This document shows positions 7,636 through 14,921 of a stretch of 40,535 nucleotides of DNA, one piece after another. Position 1 is the first letter of the stretch; every line of letters begins with the position of its first letter. The DNA lies in the NCBI GenBank assembly GCA_035315345.1, contig DATFYA010000072.1, positions 1-40,535 of the forward strand, given 5' to 3'. A program made the position numbers and the translations under genes. The DNA comes from Candidatus Methylomirabilota bacterium. Its GTDB lineage: Bacteria; Methylomirabilota; Methylomirabilia; Rokubacteriales; CSP1-6. The notes beneath the pieces are model-generated. The model did no database searches. It was not told the origin of the DNA and saw nothing but the letters and a program-made list of their open reading frames with translations.

Positions 7636-8646
7636 CTACCCCTTCTCCACCCCCACCCGGATCACCTCCCCGCGCCCCCTCCACCGCACCACCGGCAACA
7701 GCAGTTCCAGCAGCAGCTTGAGCACCCCGTACACCGGCCGCCACTCGGCGAGCCGCGCGAGGCGCCCGTAGTGGCGATCCCGCAGCCAGAACCCGAGGCT
7801 CCACAGGTAGTAGCGCGGCTTGGCCTGGTGCCAGCACCACACCACCCGTCCTCCGGCCCGCGTCACCACGCGCTCGATCGTCTCCGGCGTGAACTGCGAG
7901 AGGTGCCGCGGCAGCTCGAGCCCCGACCACGCGCGGCCGAAGAGCCGCGCGCCGAGGCCGCCCGCATTCGGAACTTCGAGGACGAGCAACCCGTCGCGGT
8001 CGAGCCACTCCAGCATCCGGCGCACCGCGGCCACCGGATCCGGCACGTGCTCGAGCACGTGGAACGAGCTCACCACGTCGAACCCGCCGGGGCCGAACGG
8101 GGCGCCGAGCAGATCCCCCACGTGCACGCGCTCCGAAAAGCGCCGCGCCTTCTTCGCGGCCGCCTCGTCGACCTCGACGCCGGCGACCTGCCAGCCGAGC
8201 GCCCGGGCGACGCCGAGCGCTCCGCCCGAGCCGCAGCCCACGTCGAGGTAGCGCCCGCGTCCTCGCCACGGCGGGCAGTCCCACCGGATCCGCCGCGCCA
8301 GCCACCGCCCGCGCCAGCGCGTGAGCGGGCCGGCGGTCGCGTCCGCCATGCCGGCGTAGCCCAGGCGCGAGGCGAGCGCCCAGCGCGCGGCGCGCACCCG
8401 CCCGGGCGAGCCCTTGAGCGGCACGCGCGGCGAGGGCTCCTGGTGGCGCGGGTAGTGATCGGGGTAGCAGTCGGCCAGGTGATCGTCGCGGACGCGGGGC
8501 CGCTGATAGAGGAACCCGCACCGCCGGCAGCGCGCGACGGTGTAGAGGCCCGGCACCGCGAAGGCGCGATCCGGAGTCGTCCAGAGCGGGTCGGCGTCGA
8601 CGGCGCCGCACACAAAGCACGGGCCGTCGACGGTGGGGAGCGACAC
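7636..8646 (-). CDS. Class I SAM-dependent methyltransferase with N-terminal zinc ribbon
   Basis: 336 residues from GTG 8646. The N-terminal 50 residues form a four-cysteine zinc ribbon (C10, C13, C40, C43: CFVC and CRRC), as in sugar C-methyltransferases and their relatives. The SAM-binding motif I is LDVGCGSGG at 134-142 with D160 closing strand 2, and VVSSFHVLEHVPDP is the usual type-11/12 methyltransferase motif. The C-terminal part is rich in Trp and Arg. It starts only 2 nt after the carbamoyltransferase stop, so the pair should be one operon and probably decorates the same small molecule or glycan. Methyl acceptor unknown. The nearby TTG and ATG codons lie within the first ribbon, so GTG 8646 is preferred. 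Confidence 0.87.
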   Translation of the reverse strand: MSLPTVDGPCFVCGAVDADPLWTTPDRAFAVPGLYTVARCRRCGFLYQRPRVRDDHLADCYPDHYPRHQEPSPRVPLKGSPGRVRAARWALASRLGYAGMADATAGPLTRWRGRWLARRIRWDCPPWRGRGRYLDVGCGSGGALGVARALGWQVAGVEVDEAAAKKARRFSERVHVGDLLGAPFGPGGFDVVSSFHVLEHVPDPVAAVRRMLEWLDRDGLLVLEVPNAGGLGARLFGRAWSGLELPRHLSQFTPETIERVVTRAGGRVVWCWHQAKPRYYLWSLGFWLRDRHYGRLARLAEWRPVYGVLKLLLELLLPVVRWRGRGEVIRVGVEKG

Positions 8647-8648
8647 CG

Positions 8649-10406
8649 CTACTTCTTCGAGAGCAGCCAGTGGCCGATGGCCAGGTGTGGCAGTCCGGAG
8701 CGCTCGAACGTGTCCACCGCGTCGGCGGCGCCGCCCACGATCGGCTCGCCGTGGAGGTTGAACGAGGTGTTGAGCACCGCGCCCACGCCGGTCCGCCGCT
8801 GGAACTCGCTGATCACCGCGTGGTACTCCGGGTTCCACGCCTTCTCCAAAATTTGCGGCCGTGCCGTCGCATCGTGCGGATGGATCGCCGCGGCCAGGGC
8901 GTCGCGCGCGGCCGGCTTGGTGGGCATGGCCAGCATCATGTAGGGCGACGCAAAGCCCTTGGGGTTGACCAGGTAGTCCCCCGCCCGCTCGGCCAGGACC
9001 GTGGGGGCGAACGGCATCCAGAAATCGCGGTTCTTGATCATGCGGTTGATGAGCCCGACCACCCGGTGGTCCGAGGGATTCGCGAGGATCGAGCGATTGC
9101 CGAGCGCCCGGGCCCCGAACTCCATGCGGCCCGCGCACCGGGCCACCACCCCGTCGGAGACCAACAGCTCCGCGATACGCTCCTCGATGTGGTCCTGATA
9201 GGCGATCTTGTACCGGCCGTGGAGCCCCCGCTCGGTGATGATCGCCTCGGCCTCCTCGTCGGTCACCGACGGGCCGAGGTAGGCCGGCCCGAACGGCTGC
9301 GGCGCCGCCACCTGCCCCCGTCGCGCGCATGCCTGCACGTAGCCGAGATACGCGGCGCCCACCGCGTTGGACTCGTCGCCGCACGAGGGGAACGCGAACA
9401 GCTCCTCCACCCAGTCCTCCTGGCCGATCAGCATGTTCGCCTTCACGTTCATGAACACGCCGCCGCCCAGGGCGAGCCGGCTGCCCCCGTGGCGCTGCCG
9501 CATGAGGCGGGCCCAGCGGAGCAGGATGTCCTCGAGCAGCCGCTGGGCCCCGCCGGCCACCCAGTCGAAGCGCAGGCCCACCATCGCGCGCAGGAGCAGC
9601 GCGTAGCGCTCGCCCGGGGCGAGCCAGCGGAAGCGGGCGGGCCGGCCCTCGTCGAGATCGAAGACGGCGCGCAGGGCCTCCTCCGCGCGTCGCGCGTACT
9701 TCTCGGGCGCGTAGGGGGCCATGCCCATGACCTTGTACTCGTGCTCGCCGAACTTCATGCCGAGGGCCAGCGTGACGAACGAGTAGAAGGCGCCCACCGA
9801 CCCGGGGGCGCTCGGCGTGGCTTCGCGGCGCTCGATGGCGAGCCCGGCGGCGGTCGACGCGGTCGCACACAGCCCGTCGCCCGAGTTGTCGTTGGTGAGC
9901 ACCAGCGCCTCGCGCCCGCCGAAGCCCCCGCCCCAGTAGGCGGCCGCGGCGTGGCAGAGGTGGTGGTCGAGCGCGCAGATGCGCTCGCCGGCGATGCCGA
10001 GGTGGTCGGTGACGAAAGCCAGGCGCTCGCGCTCGGAGATGCCGAACTTGCCCCGCGAGGCGTCGCTCAGCCCGAGCTTCGCGCCCCATTTTCGAGCCTT
10101 CTTGCGAAAAGTCCGACCGGGCGAGGGCCAGGAGACGCCGTAGTACTCCCGCGCGTAGACCTCGTCGTGGAGCACCCGGTTGAGCCACTCCCGGGACGCC
10201 GCGCGGGCGCCCGCCAGCGCCACCACGTCGATCTGATCCGGCGTGATCCCGCACTCGCGCAGGAGAGCGTCGATGGCCCGCCGCGGATAGCCGGCGTCGT
10301 TCTTCAGCCGGCTGAACCGCTCTTCGGAGGCGCAGCCGATGATGCGGCCGTCGCGCAGCAGGGCCGCGGTGGCGCAGTGGGTCTCGGTGATGCCCAGGAC
10401 GATCAT
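8649..10406 (-). CDS. NodU/CmcH-family O-carbamoyltransferase
   Basis: 585 residues. The N-terminal ASKHA-type domain starts with MIVLGITETHCATAALL and SEERFSRLKND. The iron/histidine site region LDHHLCHAAAAY is near 165. The C-terminal half carries CAGRMEFGARALGNRS, the carbamoyl-binding signature of the family. These enzymes move a carbamoyl group from carbamoyl phosphate, through carbamoyl-AMP, onto a hydroxyl of a sugar, antibiotic or lipochitin oligosaccharide. Length fits the family (about 550-600). Together with the methyltransferase downstream it suggests tailoring of a secreted or surface metabolite. The acceptor cannot be read. ATG 10406 is the first residue of the fold; a TATACT lies 9 nt upstream. 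Confidence 0.9.
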   Translation of the reverse strand: MIVLGITETHCATAALLRDGRIIGCASEERFSRLKNDAGYPRRAIDALLRECGITPDQIDVVALAGARAASREWLNRVLHDEVYAREYYGVSWPSPGRTFRKKARKWGAKLGLSDASRGKFGISERERLAFVTDHLGIAGERICALDHHLCHAAAAYWGGGFGGREALVLTNDNSGDGLCATASTAAGLAIERREATPSAPGSVGAFYSFVTLALGMKFGEHEYKVMGMAPYAPEKYARRAEEALRAVFDLDEGRPARFRWLAPGERYALLLRAMVGLRFDWVAGGAQRLLEDILLRWARLMRQRHGGSRLALGGGVFMNVKANMLIGQEDWVEELFAFPSCGDESNAVGAAYLGYVQACARRGQVAAPQPFGPAYLGPSVTDEEAEAIITERGLHGRYKIAYQDHIEERIAELLVSDGVVARCAGRMEFGARALGNRSILANPSDHRVVGLINRMIKNRDFWMPFAPTVLAERAGDYLVNPKGFASPYMMLAMPTKPAARDALAAAIHPHDATARPQILEKAWNPEYHAVISEFQRRTGVGAVLNTSFNLHGEPIVGGAADAVDTFERSGLPHLAIGHWLLSKK

Positions 10407-10415
10407 GGCCCGCCC

Positions 10416-10421
10416 AGTATA
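10416..10421 (-). promoter_or_regulatory. Candidate -10 hexamer for the carbamoyltransferase operon
   Basis: On the minus strand TATACT occupies 10421-10416, 9 nt before ATG 10406. No convincing -35 is seen; the expected position falls in the C/G-rich repeat at 10433-10465. The predicted leader is only 2-3 nt. Confidence 0.35.
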
Positions 10422-10432
10422 CCGTCCGTGTC

Positions 10433-10465
10433 CTCTCCCCCTCTCCCCTCCGGGGTGAGGGGCGG
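10433..10465 (+). repeat. Dispersed GC-rich palindromic repeat, copy 2 (shortened)
   Basis: Shares the 18-bp C/T-rich left block and the 13-bp GGGTGAGGGGCGG right block with 7581-7624, but lacks 11 bp from the middle. The remaining arms still pair with one mismatch. It lies between the amidase stop and the carbamoyltransferase start, where it could act as a weak terminator for the amidase. Confidence 0.6.
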
Positions 10466-10472
10466 CGACACC

Positions 10473-11813
10473 CTATCTCGCGACCGACTCCGCGAGCCAG
10501 CGCGCGGTCCGGAGCAGCCGGGCATCGCTGTCGCGCGCGCCGACGAGCTGCACGCCGAGCGGGAGCCCGTTGGCCCCCTCCAGCAGGGGCACGCTGATCG
10601 CGGGCAGGCCCAGCAGCGTCCACATCGAGTTGAAGGTCGGCTCGCCGGTGGATTCGAGGCCGGCCGGCGCGGTCCCGTGCGCCGCCGGGGTCAGGATGGC
10701 ATCGTAGCGCTGCTCGAACAGCTCGGCGAAGGTCGTCCGCAGCGCGGCGGTGGCCTCCTTCGCGGCCAGATACTCCCGCGCGCGCACCTCCCGACCGTGG
10801 GAGATCCGGCTCTGCAGCGCCGTCGACAGGCGGTCGCGCCCGGTCTCCCATTCACGCCTGAGGTTGATCGCCATCTCGGCGTCCATCACCGTCCGGTGCC
10901 GCTCGGCCAGCTCGTCGGCGCCGACGCTCAGATCGAACTCCTCCACCCGCCCGCCGAGATGCTCGACCAGCTCGCCCAGCGCGGCCTGCGCGTCCGCGTC
11001 CACCTGGCTCCAGCGGCCGCTCCGGAAGAAGCCGAACCGCGGCTCGATCGGCGGCTCCTCCGCGGCGAGGGCGCGATAGGGGGCCCGGGCCCGGGCGATC
11101 GAATCCGGATCGCGCTCGTCGTAACCGGCCAGATCTTCGAGGAGCAGCGCCAGGTCCTCGACGGTCCGCGCGAACAGGCCCACGTGATCCAGGCTGCCGG
11201 AGAGGCGGAACATTCCGTGGCGCGACACCAGGCCGTGGGTCGGCTTGAGCGCGAACACGCCGCAATAGGCCCCCGGGCGGATCACCGAGCCTCCCGTCTG
11301 GCTGCCGAGCGAGAGCGGCACCATGCCCGCGGCCACCGCGGCGGCCGACCCGCTCGACGAGCCGCCGGGCGTGTGCGCCGGATTGTGGGGATTGCGGGTC
11401 TTCCCCGGCGTGCGCGTCGCGAACTCGGTCGTGACCGTCTTGCCCAGGATGACGGCTCCCGCCGCGCGGAGCCGCTCCACCACTCCGGCGTCGCGCGACG
11501 GCGTCCGCCCCGCGTGCAGCACCGACCCGTTCTCGGTCGGCATGTCCGCCGTATCGATGATGTCCTTCAGCCCCACCGGCACCCCATTCAATGACCCGAC
11601 CGGCCTCCCCGACAGCCGCCGCTCATCCGCCCCCTTGGCCTGCGCCACCGCATACTCCGCATCAAGAAACGCCCACGCCTGTACCGTCTCCTCGATCTCC
11701 CGGATCCTCCTCAAACACGCCTCCACCACCTCCACCGCCGTCACCCGCCCCTCCCCCATCAACCCCGCCAGCTCCCCCGCCGACATCTCCCACAGGTCCC
11801 TCCGCTCGTTCAT
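10473..11813 (-). CDS. Amidase-signature hydrolase (GatA-like)
   Basis: 446 residues from ATG 11813. The amidase-signature triad is clear: K83 (GLKDIID), the cis-serine S152 (PGGSSSGS) and the nucleophile S176 (SQTGGSVIRP), with the same spacing as GatA. No GatB or GatC lies nearby and the C-terminal half is unlike GatA, so this is more likely a stand-alone amidase for small or aryl amides. ATG 11813 was chosen over the ATG at 11852 because GGGAGAG lies 10 nt upstream and the fold begins there. The first 70 or so codons strongly favour G-ending codons (GGG, GTG, GCG), unlike the rest of the gene. It is 40 nt downstream of the PDZ gene and probably the last gene of that operon. Confidence 0.87.
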   Translation of the reverse strand: MNERRDLWEMSAGELAGLMGEGRVTAVEVVEACLRRIREIEETVQAWAFLDAEYAVAQAKGADERRLSGRPVGSLNGVPVGLKDIIDTADMPTENGSVLHAGRTPSRDAGVVERLRAAGAVILGKTVTTEFATRTPGKTRNPHNPAHTPGGSSSGSAAAVAAGMVPLSLGSQTGGSVIRPGAYCGVFALKPTHGLVSRHGMFRLSGSLDHVGLFARTVEDLALLLEDLAGYDERDPDSIARARAPYRALAAEEPPIEPRFGFFRSGRWSQVDADAQAALGELVEHLGGRVEEFDLSVGADELAERHRTVMDAEMAINLRREWETGRDRLSTALQSRISHGREVRAREYLAAKEATAALRTTFAELFEQRYDAILTPAAHGTAPAGLESTGEPTFNSMWTLLGLPAISVPLLEGANGLPLGVQLVGARDSDARLLRTARWLAESVAR

Positions 11814-11853
11814 GCCAGAGTCTCTCCCGAAGTCCGGTGTGTGACGCGACACT

Positions 11854-12546
11854 TCAGCGGCTCCCCGTGGGCTCCAGCGTCACCACGATGCGCTCCTGAT
11901 CCCGTCGCAGCACCAGCGGGAGCGGGCCGTCCGGACCGGCCGCCAGCAGCGCCTCCCGGACCGCGTCCAGGGTGACCACCGGCCGGCCGTTCACCTCGGT
12001 CAGCACGTCGCCGACCTTGACGCCCGCCCGCTCGGCGCGGCTCCTGGGAAGTACCGCGGCCACCGAGGGGGTCACGGCGGGCCGCGCCCCGCCCAGCTCG
12101 GGCTGGCCATCGGGCTCCCGCACCAGGAAGCCGTACTCGGCCGCCACCCGCTCGGCCGCAACCTGGTCGGGCATCGGACCGACCTTCACCTGCACGGGCC
12201 GGCGGCCTTCCTCGCGCCGCAGCACGGTCAGCCGCACCGTCTCGCCGACGGTGGTGGAGGCGATCGCTCGCTGGAGGCTCCGCGTGTCGACCACCGGGCG
12301 GTCCCGGAAGGCGACGACCAGGTCGCCGGTCTCGAGCCCCGCTGCGGCCGCCGGCGTCTCCTTGATGACCTCCACGATCACCGCCCCGAAGCCCTCGCGC
12401 ATGCCGAACCGCTTGGAGATATCCTCCATCTCCTGCTCGGACAGATCGCGGATGCGCACCCCGAGCCACGCCCAGCGAGGCGTCGCGGCCATCGCGGGCG
12501 CGGTCAGGGCGGCGAGCAGCAGGACGGCCAGGACCGCGCGCCTCAC
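11854..12546 (-). CDS. Secreted double-PDZ protein without protease domain
   Basis: 230 residues from GTG 12546, which overlaps the LON-domain stop by 4 nt. Residues 1-20 are a Sec signal (RRAVLAVLLLAALTAPAMA). The mature protein begins ATPRWAWLGVRIRDL, followed by a PDZ domain at about 30-95 (ETPAAAAGLETGDLVVAFRD) and a second at about 150-225 (SRAERAGVKVGDVLTEVNG). This arrangement matches the C-terminal half of DegP/HtrA proteases, but the trypsin-like domain is missing and no remnant is seen upstream. It is predicted to be a periplasmic substrate-binding or adaptor protein. The LON-domain and Mrp genes are in the same operon. Confidence 0.82.
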   Translation of the reverse strand: MRRAVLAVLLLAALTAPAMAATPRWAWLGVRIRDLSEQEMEDISKRFGMREGFGAVIVEVIKETPAAAAGLETGDLVVAFRDRPVVDTRSLQRAIASTTVGETVRLTVLRREEGRRPVQVKVGPMPDQVAAERVAAEYGFLVREPDGQPELGGARPAVTPSVAAVLPRSRAERAGVKVGDVLTEVNGRPVVTLDAVREALLAAGPDGPLPLVLRRDQERIVVTLEPTGSR

Positions 12547-13178
12547 GCCCGTCCGCCCTCGCCGGTGAGATGGCTCAGCAGATCGTCCAGCGCGGAGGCG
12601 AGCCGCTCGAGCCGCCGCTCGACGTGCAGCTCTTCGAGCAGGGCCTGGCGAGCGGCCGCGGCGGGGACCAGCGCCGAGGCGACCTGATCGCACAGCTCGG
12701 CCGGATCGCGGACCGCGTCCAGGCCCGTCTGCAGCTCTGCCCCGGACCGGCCCACCGCGGTCAGGATCTGCCGGCAGCGCGCCCTCACCCGGTCGGCCAG
12801 CGCCAGGACGCTCGGCCCCTCGGCCCCGGTCTCCTCGAGCGGAGTCGCCGCGACCATGCGGTAGAGCGTGTCGGCGGGCAGCTCGCGATCGATGCGCACC
12901 CGGCAGTCGCCTCGGAGCAACAAGTTGTAGCGGCCGCTGGGCAGGCGCTCCCACTGCACGATGCGGCCGGCCCCCGCCACGTCGTACACCGGCGGCTTGC
13001 CCTCGTACGCGGCCTCGTAGCCGGGCTTGAGGCCCACCACCGCCAGGCGCTCGTCGCGCGCCAGACAGTCGGTGATCATCGCGCGGTAGCGGGCCTCGAA
13101 GATGTGCAGTGGCAACATGGTGCGAGGGAAGAACGTCAGCTCGGGGAGCGGGAAGATCGGCAGGGAGACCTGAGGCAC
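12543..13178 (-). CDS. Lon N-terminal (LON substrate-binding) domain protein
   Basis: 211 residues beginning VSLPIFPLPELTFFPRTMLPLHIFEARYRAM, the usual start of the LON domain (PUA-like), with the later GRYNLLLRGDCRVRI strand and a helical C-terminal part (VERRLERLASALDDLLSHL). The AAA and protease domains of Lon are absent, as in the family of free-standing LON-domain proteins found in many bacteria; their function is not settled. It starts 4 nt after the Mrp stop and overlaps the PDZ gene by 4 nt, so the three are tightly coupled. Confidence 0.88.
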   Translation of the reverse strand: MPQVSLPIFPLPELTFFPRTMLPLHIFEARYRAMITDCLARDERLAVVGLKPGYEAAYEGKPPVYDVAGAGRIVQWERLPSGRYNLLLRGDCRVRIDRELPADTLYRMVAATPLEETGAEGPSVLALADRVRARCRQILTAVGRSGAELQTGLDAVRDPAELCDQVASALVPAAAARQALLEELHVERRLERLASALDDLLSHLTGEGGRA

Positions 13179-13182
13179 TACC

Positions 13183-14298
13183 TCACCCGATACTCGGGAG
13201 CTTGAGCGCGGCGACCGCCTCGACCCGCGCGGCGGCCGCGGCCGCGATCGTCCGGAAGGCCTGGGCCTGGGCGGAGTCCGGCTGGCCCACCGTGATCGGC
13301 ACGCCCGCGTCGCCGCCCTCGCGCGTCTCCATCTCGAGCGGGATCTGGCCCAGCAGCGGCACGCCGAACTCGTCGGCCACCCGCTGGCCGCCGCCTTCGC
13401 CGAAGATGCCGTAGCGCCGGCCGGTGTCGGGCGCGACGAAGTAGCTCATGTTCTCAACGATGCCGAGGATCGGCACGTTGAGCTTGCGGAACATCCCGAG
13501 TGCCTTGCGCACGTCGAGGAGGGCCACCTCTTGCGGCGTGGTGACCATGACCACGCCGGACAGCGGCACCACCTGCGAGAGCGACAGCTGCGCGTCGCCG
13601 GTGCCCGGCGGCATGTCGAACACGAGGTAGTCGAGCGGCCCCCAGTTCACGTCGCGGAGGAACTGCTGGACCGCCGAGTGGATCATCGGGCCGCGCCACA
13701 CCAGCGCCTCGCGCTCGGCCACCAGCAGGCCGATCGACATGATCTTGATGCCGTGTGCCTCGACCGGAATGATCTTGTTGTCGAACATGCCGGGGCGGCC
13801 CTTGGCCCCCATCATGAGCGGCACGTCGGGACCGTACACGTCGACGTCAACCAATCCCACCTGGGCGCCCGACTGCTTGAGGGCCAGCGCGAGATTCACC
13901 GCCACCGTGGACTTGCCGACGCCGCCCTTGCCGGACGAGACCGCGATGGTGTGCTTGACCTCGGGGATGAAGTCGGCGGGCGCGGGCGCCGCCGGCTGAC
14001 CGGGCGCGTGGCCCGCGTGCCCGGCGGCCGGCGGGCGCGCCGCCGCCGAGCCCATCTTCACGCTCACGCGGCTCACCCCGGGCAGCTGCGAGACCGCGCG
14101 CGAGGCGCTGCTGTGCAGCTGCGCCTTGGTGGCCGGCGCCTGCCCGGTGAAGGCCAGGGTGAACGAGACCTCGGCGTCCTGGATGCGCAGCTCCTTCACG
14201 AGGCCGAGGCTCACGATGTCCTGGTTTCGGTCCGGATCCCGGATCTCGCGAAGCGCGTCGAGGACGGTGCGTTCGGTCGGAGCGGCGGGTGTGGCCAT
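13183..14298 (-). CDS. apbC: Mrp/ApbC/NBP35-type P-loop ATPase, iron-sulfur cluster carrier
   Basis: 371 residues. An N-terminal MIP18/DUF59 domain (about 8-80) is joined by an Ala/Pro/His-rich linker to a MinD-like ATPase with the deviant Walker A GKGGVGKS at 123-130, the switch segment DVDVYGPDVP and DMPPGTGDAQL. Mrp proteins carry [4Fe-4S] clusters to apoproteins. In this copy the segment ENMSYFVAPDTG (282-293) has no cysteines where Salmonella ApbC and others have CxxC, so cluster binding must differ; this variant also occurs in many alphaproteobacteria. ATG 14298 is close to a strong promoter (14310-14338). Confidence 0.93.
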   Translation of the reverse strand: MATPAAPTERTVLDALREIRDPDRNQDIVSLGLVKELRIQDAEVSFTLAFTGQAPATKAQLHSSASRAVSQLPGVSRVSVKMGSAAARPPAAGHAGHAPGQPAAPAPADFIPEVKHTIAVSSGKGGVGKSTVAVNLALALKQSGAQVGLVDVDVYGPDVPLMMGAKGRPGMFDNKIIPVEAHGIKIMSIGLLVAEREALVWRGPMIHSAVQQFLRDVNWGPLDYLVFDMPPGTGDAQLSLSQVVPLSGVVMVTTPQEVALLDVRKALGMFRKLNVPILGIVENMSYFVAPDTGRRYGIFGEGGGQRVADEFGVPLLGQIPLEMETREGGDAGVPITVGQPDSAQAQAFRTIAAAAAARVEAVAALKLPSIG

Positions 14299-14309
14299 GC
14301 TGTGAGCGC

Positions 14310-14338
14310 AGTATAGGGGCGACGCACCGCCGCGTCAA
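14310..14338 (-). promoter_or_regulatory. Strong sigma70-type promoter for the apbC operon
   Basis: On the minus strand TTGACG (14338-14333), a 17-bp spacer and TATACT (14315-14310) each match the consensus at five of six positions. The -10 ends 11 nt before ATG 14298, so the leader would be only about 4-5 nt. This is the best-scoring promoter by eye in the window. It is divergent from the flavin reductase promoter. Confidence 0.65.
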
Positions 14339-14380
14339 CGCGGAGAGCCCGTCGCCATGCCGTCCAAGCCCTTGGCGAAC

Positions 14381-14409
14381 TTGAAAAATCGGGCCGGAAT
14401 TGCTACAAC
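14381..14409 (+). promoter_or_regulatory. Promoter predicting a leaderless mRNA for the flavin reductase gene
   Basis: TTGAAA (14381-14386), a 17-bp spacer and TACAAC (14404-14409). The -10 ends 6 nt before GTG 14416, which puts the transcription start at or next to the first base of the start codon. No ribosome-binding sequence is present between them. Confidence 0.55.
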
Positions 14410-14415
14410 GGTCAC

Positions 14416-14904
14416 GTGCTCGGAGCCGACGACTTCCGGCGTGTGATGAGCCACTTCGCCACCGGGGTGACGATCATCACCGCGTGGGACGAGGGCGGTC
14501 GCCCCACCGGCCTCACCGCCAGCTCATTCACCTCGGTCTCGCTCAACCCGCCCCTGGTCCTGGTCTGCGTCTCGCAGAAGGCGCAAAGCTATCCGGCCAT
14601 CCAGGCGGCGGGCCGCTTCGCGGTCAACATCCTGTGCATGGGCCAGGAAGGCGTCTCACGGCGGTTCGCGACCACCTCGGCGGGGGACGAGAAGTTCATC
14701 GGCCTCGACTACCGCACCGGTCCCTTCGGGCTCCCGGTGATCGCCGAGGCGCTCGCCGAGCTGGAGTGCACGGTGGTGCACGCCTATCCGGGCGGCGACC
14801 ACACCATCTTCGTCGCGCAGGTCGAGACCGCGGACGCCCGGGCCGACCTCGGCAAGGAGCCCCTGCTCTATTTCCGCGGCAAGTATTCGCGCCTGCATCC
14901 GTAG
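14416..14904 (+). CDS. Flavin reductase-like FMN-binding split-barrel protein
   Basis: 162 residues with the flavin-reductase-domain landmarks: DDFRRVMSHFATGVTIITA at the start, GLTASSFTSVSLNPPLVLVC (FMN phosphate and isoalloxazine region), and FAVNILCMGQ. Members are the NAD(P)H:FMN oxidoreductase partners of two-component monooxygenases, or hydroxylate and reduce substrates themselves. No oxygenase partner is adjacent. GTG 14416 is the only plausible start. It heads the DegT - glycosyltransferase - exporter gene set, with 17 nt to the DegT start, so it may act in that pathway. Confidence 0.88.
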   Translation: MLGADDFRRVMSHFATGVTIITAWDEGGRPTGLTASSFTSVSLNPPLVLVCVSQKAQSYPAIQAAGRFAVNILCMGQEGVSRRFATTSAGDEKFIGLDYRTGPFGLPVIAEALAELECTVVHAYPGGDHTIFVAQVETADARADLGKEPLLYFRGKYSRLHP

Positions 14905-14921
14905 GCGACGAGAACTTGCCG

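Noticed and set aside
7636-10851. A minus-strand frame of over 1000 codons running across the carbamoyltransferase region
   Set aside because: Only its last 336 codons (the methyltransferase) have family motifs; the rest is an off-frame Arg/Ala/Gly-rich shadow of the carbamoyltransferase and amidase genes, caused by high G+C.
10473-11813. gatA as the name of the amidase
   Set aside because: No gatB or gatC nearby and only the catalytic core is shared; most stand-alone amidase-signature proteins are not part of the tRNA amidotransferase.
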